Both the position numbers and the translations under genes were made by a program. Shown in pieces: positions 1 to 11,700 of a DNA stretch of 64,000 nt. Below the pieces are notes generated by a model. It was not told the origin of the DNA and did no database searches. It saw only the letters and a program-made list of their open reading frames with translations. The stretch is from NCBI GenBank assembly GCA_008921705.1, contig VFFE01007078.1, positions 629,714 through 693,713 of the forward strand, written 5' to 3'. This DNA comes from Burhinus oedicnemus (lineage: Eukaryota > Chordata > Aves > Charadriiformes > Burhinidae). The first letter of the stretch is position 1; each line of letters opens with the position of its first letter.

Positions 1-251
1 TGGGTTGCGTTGGTTGTGGGTTTGTTGTTTTTTTTTTTTTTCTTAAGAGAAGTGCTGGTATGTTTTTCGTATTGCTTGAAAAGCTTTTGGTTTGTCTCTG
101 GTGCCTTAGTTCTGTGGGTTGTTCTCTCCTTCCCCCGATCCATATCTGCTGCATCAGTGTTGGATTTTATTCAAACTGGAGGCTCATTTAATGTTCTGGT
201 CTAATGCTTTGTCTTTCTCATGTGTTTAATTTTTCCAAACTTTTTTTACAG

Positions 252-336
252 AGCATCTTCCAATGAAAATGTGTCCAAAAGCTCAGTGCCTGCATTTATT
301 AGCTTTGAATTGCCTAATCTTCAGATGACTGAGTAA
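252..336 (+). CDS. Candidate 3'-terminal coding exon of a convergent gene (possibly SNX29)
   Basis: A pyrimidine-rich stretch ending in TTTTTTTACAG (241-251) looks like a strong splice acceptor. If the exon starts at 252, it has one base completing a split codon and then 27 open codons (253-333) before TAA at 334-336. The tail reads ASSNENVSKSSVPAFISF followed by ELPNLQMTE. An overlapping double AATAAA (342-351) lies 6 nt after the stop and a T/G-rich stretch (about 358-368) follows, so acceptor, frame, stop and cleavage signals line up on the plus strand. In human, SNX29 is the plus-strand neighbour converging on CPPED1, so a final or alternative final exon of SNX29 is my inference. I do not recognise the peptide. 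The frame is short and could be open by chance. Confidence 0.35.
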
Positions 337-341
337 CAAAC

Positions 342-351
342 AATAAATAAA
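342..351 (+). terminator. Double AATAAA polyadenylation signal (plus strand)
   Basis: Two overlapping AATAAA hexamers (342-347 and 346-351) are followed by a T/G-rich element around 358-368, which is the expected order of signal and downstream element for cleavage near 360-370. They sit just after the TAA of the candidate terminal exon at 252-336. A chance A-rich run is the alternative. Confidence 0.4.
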
Positions 352-370
352 ACCCTTTTATGTTGGGGAG

Positions 371-3300
371 AATGGGATTAGAATGGGTGCAAACTACTCA
401 CGAGACCTTGCTCCCTAATAAGAGGAAATTTCAGTTTTGATTGCTGAAACAGATAATTTAAAAAACTTTTCCAAGAAAGCCGTACAAATCTCTCATTGTT
501 CAAGACTGCCTTGTTGTAAGTGCTGTTAGTTGTGTGAAGCTGACAGCATCCATTGTCCTTTTCAAGCTGCCACTGAAATAAACTTAAACATGGTGGATAT
601 GGAAGCTGCCACACAGCTGCTTGCCCTCTGAGTGAATGGAGCTGTAGCAACAGATGCACATCTTGGGCCTTACATGCCTGGCTCTCTTTGTCTCATATTT
701 GCCTAAGGAATTTGCCCCTCTGGAGTTCATGGCAACTGACACTGGCCCGCTGGCAGCCTAAACCACTTGGCTTTGCATTGCCATACTGGCCAGTGATGTC
801 ACATCTCCTATGTCAGCATAGAGTAGGAAGAGAAAGTAGTTCCTAGTAACTGTAGACTATTATTGACGTGGAAATTCCCTCTTTACAATTCCCTAATGCA
901 AACCAGCACTTCTACATGGTGACTGTTTATCATGAAGTAACAGGTAATGTCAGGGTTTATTTGGCAGGCAAACTTTCGGATAACTAAGGCATGCATAAAT
1001 GTTTCTCTTGCGTTAAAGGATATTGGTGTGTTCAAATGGTAGTTGCAAAAGAAGGCTTAATGAGAGCATTAAGGAAAGCACCTTATTCACAGCGTTAACA
1101 TTAGCTGAAGCAATGACGTGTTAGCCTGCAATGGCTTGTACAATGCCATACAGAGACTGAGGGATGGTGCATTTTTTAAGCAGTGAAACGTTTAGTTTTT
1201 AATGCTTTGTATATTTGCTTATGTTAGATGCAACTCTAACTGTTCTCATAGCAGAATAAAAACAGCTACTTGAGGATAATGTCTGGAAAAACCAGATACT
1301 AGAAAACAAGTTGCTGTGCTGAGGTAAGAAAGCAATCATTGAACAGTGACCACAGGACATTTGGTCTGCAACTAGGGATGGTGGAAGAGACTTTACTTTT
1401 GCCACTGCCCATTCCCAATATAAAATGTGATTAATTTTTAACATGACATCAAGTGTTCATTTTCTGTCTGTAATCTCCAGAAGTTGAATACTGTAGACCT
1501 ATCAAAATACTGCCTCTATTACAATTTGCAAGATTAGATGCTGGAACCAAATAAACTAAAGGCAAGCAGTATGCAAACGGGGCAAGGCTTAAGGACCTTT
1601 CTGGAAAGATTTGGAAGAAGTGTGTTCTTAAATTTGTTGCTTACACTGAAGCTGGCAAACAGAGATTGATCTCAAAGACAATTTTTAGTAATTTGCCTCC
1701 TGTTCATAGGTCTCCACCTCAGATTGTACTTAATTATGTAGTATTTGATTTCTTTCACAGGTTGCTCTGGTGTCCTAATATGAATTTTCCACATTTAATA
1801 AAAGTCATCAGGGTTTATCACAGCCTTTTAGCTGCCTGCAGGAAACCAAAATGAATTGTGGTCACTTGATTTTCTTCCTCTCTGCCCAACCCCTTGAGTC
1901 CACAGAAATGTGTGAGGACTCGCTCTCTATTTCACTAGCAGTTTGAACTACAAAAAATAACATCCTCAACATAAAAAGATGTTTTCTTAAATGATAATTA
2001 GTGTCTCCATGGGTAGGTTGTTTCATAATTTAACATAATATGAATTAGTTTTCTTTACATAAACAAGATGAGGCACTGTGACCACAAGGACCTCTGCCAT
2101 TTCAAATTAGTTAACACATCAGTATTAATTCTAAATTAGCTAATTATGGTAAGAAAAATGATCAAAATTTGTTATTTATGCTGGTAAAAAAGTACGTTCT
2201 TTTTTTTTTTTTAACTTTTTGCTTCATACAGTAATGTCCAGCAACACTATGGTTAAAAATCCTTCCCATGATTGTCTTATATAAATGAGGCTGTGTTTTC
2301 ATCCGATCTATACATGATTGCATCCACTTCATATGAATGAGAAATCCGGTGGAGGTTCTGAGTTGTCATTCAAAATAAGGAATGTTTTGAAACAACGTGC
2401 ATTGCAAGGGAAATAGATTTTATTTATTTTCCCACTATCTTGCATTTTTGGATGCCAAAAAGTTTAATATGTGTGCTAACTTAGACTGCACGTGTCAAAC
2501 TAAGGCAATGGCAAAATGAACAATTACTGAAATGCTGGACACCCCTTCCTGTCTCAGGCCAGTGCAGGGAGTTCTTAATTCACTGAAATGAGACATGGGC
2601 TTGAAAAGGTCAAAGTACTACAGAGGCCATTCCCTCATTTCAGCTAACGTTATGTTCATCAGAATGTCATCCAGGCTACAAAGTAATAGTTACGCACACA
2701 ACTTGCTTGTGTCTCTGACATTTTAATTTTCTTTCTTTTAAAAGCTTGCAAGGTGAGAACCAAAGTAAATGCTTTCAATGTTTCAAATATAAAACTCAGA
2801 ATTTTTTTCTTCTTCCTATGAAGTTAAGCACATTTTTCATCAAGTCTTTAACAATATACCTGTTTTTTCTACTTTACCATCTAGTGGTACACAACAACAG
2901 AAGGTACATTATTTAGTGATTACCTGTCATCACAACAGGTGGGACAGAAATCTAGGCGAAAGCCTACATAACACGTAGCTACATAACATCCCAAAATCCC
3001 GTACAGGACAAGGACAACATTTAATAAAAATCAGCAGCCAAACGTTGTATCTTAAAAAAACTCCAAACTGAAGTAAAAGCTTGTAATATTTTTACACATG
3101 AACATAACAAGATATTCTTAGAAATCACTAAATAAAGAATTTGGGATATAAAGAAACCTTTATTTTTTTTAATTGAACTTCAGCTTTGTAGTTAAGTGAT
3201 ATTTTCATGACAAAATGTCATAGAAATTCTTATGGTGAAACGACATTTGAAAATAAGAATTAAAATTATGCTTATATAAACATTTGTTTTGTATATTAGT

Positions 3301-4495
3301 CTGCTGTAATGCTGAAAATAAAATTTTAGAACACTATATAGCACTATTAGCATTTTCATATTTGTCAAAAGACTTTCTCCCAAAGTTATGCTTCAACCTC
3401 CCAAACTTCATATAATTAGTTAAATGATATCCTTTAATAAACAACCATATTAAAAAACTTTTTAAACTTTTCCGCCATTCAGCTTTACAATATTGTGCTG
3501 GAGCAGAGAGACTATTCCATGCTTAGATTATCTCAGGTCCCTCTGCTGAACTTCTTCAGCCTTATAATTGAAACTAACTGAAAAGATTTTAAGTCTTAGA
3601 GAGACTGTGCTTCCCTCTGCAAAACATAAACTAGCATCACCTCATTCTTGAAACTGCTAATTAGTGGTGATTACTAAATAGCTCTCAGCTATGTAAGACC
3701 AAATTTTAAAAGTAGTCAGTGGCTTAAAAGATATCTAAGTACACAAATTTTTAAAACCAGTATCCGAATTAATGGGTGCTTAACTTCCAATGAAACTGCC
3801 ATTTGGGTACTTAGGTACCTACCTATTTCAAAGTAATCTAGCCTTAGATTTTAGTTCTTATTTCCCAGCTGTTCCCTTGAAAATGTGTGAGACTGTGAAA
3901 GCGTTTAACTAAGCAAAACCAGGCAGAGAATAAAAGCAAAATAATTTTCTTTCTTTCTGAATCAAACATTACCTATGCTTAAGTTATTGTCATGGGATGG
4001 CAGTCTGCACTTGGTCCTGTCCATCTGCAGGTACAGCTGTTTCACTGGTGCACAGATATGCTATAGAGGTAACTTTAGAATCTCATGAGTCCCACAAATC
4101 AAGCTTGAAGAAGCCTCCTAGATAACTGTTGTGACTAAAATGTAATGAAACTGACTCTTCAGTACAGCATTTCATGTCTCTCACCATATTTAAATATCTG
4201 TAATATCCTCTAGGGAACAATGTTGTGAGTATACATAAAACTGGATAGAATGCATTCGTTTTTCAGCCAGTACTGTTTGTGTTCTTCCCTCTTCAGGTAC
4301 TAAAGTGGTGCTATCTCTATTTCTAGATAACCTGTGGCATGAGTTGTAATGTGTTCAACTAAATACTTATAAAATAAAACCACATATGTATTAACTACAT
4401 GGAGAATTTTTTTTTTATTTAACAGTAAACAAATCAGATATACTTGATAAAAAAACAAAAGGTGGATTGCAGCACATACATTTCTTTTTAAATAA
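371..4495. other. CPPED1 downstream flank / possible distal 3' UTR; no gene seen
   Basis: This AT-rich sequence has only short, unremarkable frames on both strands. It lies beyond the first minus-strand AATAAA after the CPPED1 stop. Further minus-strand AATAAA hexamers at about 4414-4419, 3161-3166 and 2413-2422 could support longer CPPED1 3' UTRs. There is a poly(T) run near 2200-2211. I saw no recognisable transposon, RNA gene or coding exon. Confidence 0.4.
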
Positions 4496-5458
4496 TTTAT
4501 TTTTAAAGACTTACTCCAGTGAAGAAAATACACTTTTTAGGGCTTTCAACATTCAATATTGTGTAATATTACAGTAAGGCATTCTTAAATTGCATTTGAA
4601 AATCAAAGCTCTCCCCTTGTTTAGGAATCAACAAAGTGACTTCTGATAACAGTCTTCTGTACAGAATATTCTCCCCATGCAATTATTCCAACTTCTGAAG
4701 CTATAAGCAAGAATATATGCTAATTGAACGGTAGTTAAATTTCAAAAGGAAAATAATTGTTCCATGTTTAGTTTCTGTCAGTGGCATCTATATTAGCTTC
4801 ATTTATAGACTTTCCATTACACAAAGCTAGGATATAAAGGAAACCCAAGCTGTGACTGCAAAACAGAATGTGTTTGCTCTCCTATTGCTGCTGGCTCTGA
4901 AGAGCTAAGAAAATAAAGTATGGGAAAAGGGAGAAAATACAACCTCTAGGTAACAAGATCTCATCCACAGGTTGCTAAAAGTCAGTGGGGGTCTGTTGAT
5001 TTCAGAGTTTTTGAGATTTGTTTTTACAGAGTAAAAAAATACCTCATTTATATTGTCCAAAGTGTAAAAGAAATTACTAAATGTATTGATTTTAAAACAC
5101 CGTCTCAATATAAAACTAGAATAGACTTGAGTTAAAGGGGTATCTAGAAGCTACAACTCTCACTCTTTGATGCACTTTCTCTCTACGAAGGAAGTCTTAT
5201 CTAGGAGCAAAATAAAAATTCTCGGAGCAGTTCTTTCTTTACCGTATTAGTTCTGCTGTTCTTCCATATTCCTCATATAGGTCTCATTTTCAAAAGGAGA
5301 AACATGTCAACAACTTTCTTGTTATTTAGGATAGTAACAAATTGAGAGCTGTTCTAGGGCATGGTGCACAATCAGAAATCTATATCTTCAGCTTGGGGAA
5401 ACTTTCTGAAACTGTTTCTAGTTGTCTAACATGGAAAAAAAAAATCATTTGACATAGC
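4496..5458 (-). other. CPPED1: CPPED1 3' UTR (proximal, inferred)
   Basis: On the minus strand the CPPED1 stop codon is at 5461-5459. The first AATAAA hexamer downstream of it reads from 4501 to 4496, and an interrupted GU-bearing stretch follows at lower coordinates. Using this site would give a 3' UTR of roughly 960-990 nt. The true cleavage site is not proven by sequence alone, and later signals could extend the UTR. Confidence 0.45.
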
Positions 5459-5691
5459 CTAATTTTGCTTAGCAAGCATATCTAACAGGTCTTTCTCTAT
5501 GCCTTGACTGCTCAGTTCATTTAAACTGTAGTATCTATGAACAATCTTTTCATCTGTGACAACAACCACTCGAAGCCCATGTGTATCTTCTCCCAGCTGA
5601 CATCCTATTGCTGATGAAACCACCATTTCCAGTCCTCTGTAGGACCCTCCAGCATTCCTATGGTAATGTCCAGAAAATACAGCTTTAACGC
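5459..5691 (-). CDS. CPPED1: CPPED1 coding exon 4 (residues 236-312, stop)
   Basis: The acceptor is TTAACAG (AG at 5693-5692), preceded by an exceptionally long T run on the transcribed strand. The exon encodes the last metal ligands in [12 protein letters not shown] (H244, H246), then [20 protein letters not shown] and a C-terminal tail ending [13 protein letters not shown] is at 5461-5459. The C-terminus matches the family's length and character ([13 protein letters not shown] segment present), so the protein is full length. Confidence 0.97.
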
Positions 5692-5692
5692 C

Positions 5693-5735
<43 letters not shown>

Positions 5736-8700
5736 AAAAAGTATGTATTTAGTTAGCAGTTGCAGTTTATGTATAAACTGTGCTTACAGTAATAGATACT
5801 GCTGAGGTTATATGCTGAGGCTTACACAGCTGCTGGGATTGTAGAGAAAGTTCTGTACAGCTACAGGTGTCATGTTTACCTTCATTCTTTAATGGTTCGT
5901 AATGCATAAAATTAAAAGTAAACCATTTACCTGAACTTGCATTTTAGACAAATAATTAGTAAGTAGCAATAAAAAATTCTAATAGCCATAAATAAGAAGT
6001 AATTAGTAAAAATGTTATTCTGCTCCACTAGCTCTGTTTAGGGTTACTGGACTCTGACTTCTTTTATGCTTACTGCAAGGTGTGTTTGTCATGTTGCTAC
6101 TCCTTTGGCCAGAAAGAAGGAATACTCTAGAGGAAGCTGATTAAAATTAGAAAAAATTTTCAGTAACAGATAACTGCCTAAAGAATGATGCTACTGAAAG
6201 ATGAGGTGAAAGCCAAGGATTGCAGAGCTTTATTTGTCAATTAACATGCAGAAAATTCACTAAGAAGTGCTTAAACCTGTTTACCTGAGGCTGGTGACCT
6301 TAAGAGAAAAAAAAAAAAGGCAAGACAAACAAATAAAAAACATAGAATCACAGAACACCAGGCTGGAAGGGACCTCAAGGTGTAAAAGCACTGTCTAGAA
6401 AAGATGGTTCAGCCCCCTGTCAAGCTGAATCTTAAAAGTGTCCAATGATGGGGAATCCACCACTTCCCTGGGGAGATTATTCTAATGGCTGATTGTTCTC
6501 ATTGTGAATTTTTTTTTTTTCTTAAATATAAATGAGAAGATAATTTGTAATCTTTCCTCAAAGAAATCGGGGGGGGTTATCACAGATGGAATAAAGCCAG
6601 GTACATCAAAGAAACCTAATAAGCAGAAAAGGTTGTGAGTTATAATAAGAGAGGAAGAGAGATGAGAGCAGCCAAAAAAAGAAAGGTTGACAACCTGCAA
6701 GAGGAGTCAGGCTTGGTAATGACATGAATTAACATTTATCTAGTATGGGGTATAAACAAGGCAGGTTTATTCTGATGTCCTCTGTATTTTTAATGACTTA
6801 AGGCTGTTCTGTTTCTTTCTTTTTTAAAAATAGACTATTTATATTTTGGACTGTATTGGGGTAAAAAAAAAAACCACTCAATTATAAACTTGAAAAGAAA
6901 GAAATGCATTTGATCCGTTGCAGAAGATAACAATATGCTATATTGAAAATTTCTGGGTAGGTTGCATGCAGGTATTACCCAAGCTTGGTCAGGAGTAGAA
7001 GAAAACCTAAAAGACAAGCAGCAGGTGAAGAGGACAAACATACTTCATACTTAAGACTTTATAATGTACATTGAAATCCTTGGCTGAATCATTGTCTAAC
7101 TGATTAGCCAAATGAATATTTAAAGAAGGCCAAGTATTCTTCCCTGTCTCTCAGAATACAACAACTTAAGTTTGCAAATGCTGTCTGATTTTGACCAATT
7201 TCTAAAGATGATCTGTATGCCAGGTCTACTTTCCTGCTGTGCTCCTCAGTAGCTATGGGATTTCTGCAGAAATTTTGAAACAATTTCAAATTAAATGATA
7301 TTGTGTCATCCTCATCTCGAAACCAGTAATTTCTACTTGTTGTTTCTTCTGACTTGCAAAAATAAAAAAATTGGTAGAAGCTGTATTCACTATGAATGGC
7401 CCTTCTGGTTGTCTTTACAGGTCAAATTCATGCTACCAAATAGATTATTTTCCCCTACCCATTTGATGTTTTGTAAATTTAATCGAATGTTTTCATTACT
7501 ACAAAATTATGAAACCTTGTTTCATCTCATGAGTCAAAAGAGTAAAGAAAAAGTCATTTTGATGCCAAGTATTTATCTTTCATGTCAAAGTTTGTAAAAC
7601 CATTAACAATAAGAGTTCCAAACCTGGCTTTTTCCTAAGAGAGAACATGCTACCACAGACAAGTATTTCATTTCCAGATTATGCCAGCATCCTTCACCAT
7701 TTAGCCATTCTATGCACTGTTGAAAGATACAGCTGAGCATCATGGTCAACAGCATTCATAGTTTGGCAAAAAATTATTCATCAGCTTTCTTGCTAATTTA
7801 AGGGTGCATATTTTATTTTGAATGAAAATAAGGAGTTAGTATAAATAGCTAATTTTACAAACAGGTTGTGGGATTAATTTTTGGCATGCTTAGTCTAAGA
7901 TCGTTGGATTTCAGACTCTTACTGCTTCCTGAAGCTGCATCTAATACTATTTTATACTATTGTGAAACAAAAATTATGGGACTGGATGGTTGAAAATATT
8001 GGGAATTTTGTTGTTTATCATCAAGTGCAAAACACGTAAATTAATTTTGTATTTTGTTACAGAAAGTGTTTGGATCTGTTGTTGATTTATGATACTGTTA
8101 ATGACAATCCAAAATTTTCAAACACACCTAAAGGATTTAGGTGCAATTTCTCTATTGAAATACAATAGGTTTTGTGCTCCTTAATCATAATGACACTTTG
8201 ATGGTTCTACGTAAAGCATATGAAAATACATTAATACTGAGTGACTCAGAAAACACACCAAGTATTCCCTGACAACTATGACTAGATAGCCAGCAGGTTA
8301 TTAAAATAACTGACTGCTTTATGAAACAGAATCTTTCCTATTAGTTTGCTATGTTGGCTAAAAAACTGCTATGTTATTATAGAAAAATATTTTGTTGGCA
8401 CTATTCTATAGATGCTGTACCTTGCTGAACATAATTTGTGTATATACTGAAACATAAACTAACAAGCAAAGGTCTGAACTTGTGCGTGTTCCTGAGGAGG
8501 ACAGTAGAGAAGAGCAAAGCTTCGCACACATGGGGACAAGCGCCAGCTGTTGTGGGCCGTGTGAGGTGCTCCCTGATAGCACTCCCTTCCTCTGCACACA
8601 GCAAGGGTCTTGCTCACCACCCCAGGCTAAAAGCTACTCTTAAATATGCAGCATTGATAATTACCTTTCAACCATTTTTTTTTATCATTACAGAATAGTG

Positions 8701-11700
8701 AGCAAGCCTATAAGTATGCACAGGGATGGGCACTGCGATGACAACACCAAACTTCATTTGTTATTTTTCCATAGATTTCAGTAGTCTGCCATTCCATGCT
8801 TAACACAAAACGTAATACATGCTTAGTCCCGTTCAAGTGGCAGGCCAGAGAACAGGTAATTTGTGAGATACTATAACCTTAAATGATATTTAAAAAAAAA
8901 AAAAAGCTAGCAACAACTGATTTTGCCTTCTAACAGCAGAAATTCTGGAAAAGAGTAGTGGCAATTTAAAGGTAGAGAGCTGTGATTAGGAACACACTAT
9001 AACTTCACAAGGAAATCTTTATTTGTCTAGCCAGAAAAAACATTCCACCCTTTCTCCTGTAGCAGATTTAGACCTCTTCCACAGTGATTAAATGAGACGG
9101 GAAGTAGGTGAACCTGTCTTAAGACAGTTGGCTACATCAATCCTTTGCTGTTGTGGAAGTGAGTGATTTGAAGACTGATATAAAATACATAAACTAGGCT
9201 CAAAGTATAGTTAAAAATTAAGCAGCTTGGAAAGCAAAATATGAATTATTCTGCTGCGTGCCTGGTAAAAGCTACACAGGCTTTCATATTTCAAAATCCA
9301 AAGATTTCTCAATTAGGTGGAAAACAGAAAATGAAGTTACCTTTACATTGAATACTGGTATATGCTCATTGTCAGCTAGAACTTGTCTGTTACCCTATTT
9401 TAGTTTATCAGTACTAATTCTCTTTGCTCAGTGTAACTTGCTCATCTATCTGGTGTATGAGTTACTCTTCTATGTAAGTCAGCATAATAACTTTGAGAGC
9501 TTGCTCTGACTCAGCTGCAGGAACCTAACAAAACAGTTCAGTTTGAGGGTTTTTTTTAATCTTGGGAGAAACCCAATCAGAATACTGCAAAAGGCGATGG
9601 TGGAATATAAAAGCCCTGTGACATAACGGGCTCTTTGCAGAGATTCTGTACTTTCTAGATATTATTTGGGTCCTTAAAATCATAATATAAAGATATTTTA
9701 CAAGGGATGCTACAGTCAATTTGAGAGTGAGCAGTCATTTCTCAACTCCTACCACGTTGCAGCTTATTGCAGTGACTGTCTAACATAACATACTTAAGCA
9801 ATTCAAGCAGCAGAACTAAGTGTTTGTTTCTGATAATATGCACACCTATCCAAATCATGAGGCTGCACTTGCCTCCTCCACCCCCCAACCCTTCTGCAGT
9901 GACAGAGAGAACATGCCCATCTTGAGCTGCTTATGGTGCAGCTCGGCATTCTCTTCTCTTGCTTCCTAATACAGAGAGCAAAACTGAACATTGTGGGAAC
10001 TTTGTGTATGTCATCCTACTCGTTAAAGTGGGACCTGTCTTGCCTTGTGGCACTGTCCTTAAAAGAGCAAGCCCTGATGGGGTAGGAGAGGATGCTGAGT
10101 AGATGAGGCTTAAGACACACTAAGCTTAATGTTACCGATTTGCTTTCAGCTTAGAGCTGGCTGTAATGAATCCATGTAAGTAGCACTTTCCTGTCCTCCA
10201 GGCACTTAATAAATAACCAATGGTCTTCAGCAACATTCTAGATGCCACTCTCAGGCACGCATCTAGCATGGACATGACTGTATCTTGATCTTTCCATGCA
10301 GAGTTAAGCGGCAGCTAAATGAAGGATCAAGGATTGAACATTTAGGAACCTAACATTTGGCTGGCTTGATCACTGCACCAGCTAGATCTGTAAAACACCA
10401 TTACCAGCCTCCAGTAAGTGACAGTGCTACTACAATAACAAGTTCTTTTCAATATTTTCCACTTTTTCTGCAGGTAAGCAAAACTACTTTAGTCTATGAA
10501 AAAGTTAGGAAAAAGTAACAATCATAAAACCATAGGGAGGTGTAATCCCATGTGACACACTTTTAATATGGGAAGTGCTCTCCTTTTACTGGAAGCATCC
10601 GTGTTCCTAAAGTAGCATCTTCCCAACATCCAGAGAATTTAACCTTTGGAATTAAAAGACGAACAGAAGCCAAGACTTTGTGTCATCATATATGTAAACC
10701 AAACTCCAACATACAGTTTCAGTGTAATTGGAAGGCCAGAGGATACAGAAGTAATAAAGCAACTTTAGTTATGCTGCAAGAAAAACAAAACTATCCTCTT
10801 TTGTGAGAATTCAAGGGAATATTTTGAGAAACCCATCCTAGACAGCAGACGGACACCAGGTAAAAAGTTTGGCCCATAAATCATGCAGCTTTTTTTCTTC
10901 TTAGGCAAATACTCCGATTTCACCACAATTATGTTTAATGTCTGCTAACTGCCTACACTCAAGAGGGATTTTGCTATGGAACTGAAGTAAGAGTGATTTG
11001 TAAGCAGTACAAATATGATACGCGAGACCAGAGAGGATGTGATTTAAAACCTCTTTTATCTCCAGTTGGCCATGGGAGGCTAATTCTGCCTAAACAAGCT
11101 GGTGTTTATGGGTACTGTTCATCCAAATTCCCCCTTTTAGCATATGTATGTCATTCAGATCCTAATTGCACTGGACGGGTGTTCAGTGCTGAAATGCCCT
11201 TGTGGATCTAGCTGCTCAGCATCAGCCTCTGCTAGAATTTAGTATCTGCTTTACGTACCTTCCAGTGAAAATTTTGCCCAGACTTATGTTTTCAGGTACT
11301 CTTTAGAGTGCTAGTATTAATTCTTGTTATTGTTGTGTTACAATATGTTACATCTTGAACAAAGAAACAAACAGGTCACTGCTGTGTATTAGCAGAAGTC
11401 TAACTGATGTTGTTTTTCTTCAATAGCACTTTTTTGTTCACTCAACTGTATTCCACTCACTTTTGTTAGTTAGCATAAAAAGGAAATCTGAACCAGTCAA
11501 TGCAATAATACAAAGATGACAAGCAGGCAATTTACTTTGCTCTTGCTTTTGATCTTAAACATAAAAAGAATCTGAGAGATGTATGCACTCAAATTTAATT
11601 TATTCATTTCAGATGTTTTTCTGAAGTAATACTGTCAAGTTGCTAGCACACCCCACCCCCACCCCCTTTTTTTTCCCCTAAACTCTGTGAGAAAAGAACA

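Noticed and set aside
7295..7597. 100-codon plus-strand frame in intron 3
   Set aside because: Hydrophobic and Phe/Leu/Cys/His-rich translation of T-rich DNA, no family resemblance, no splice or polyadenylation context.
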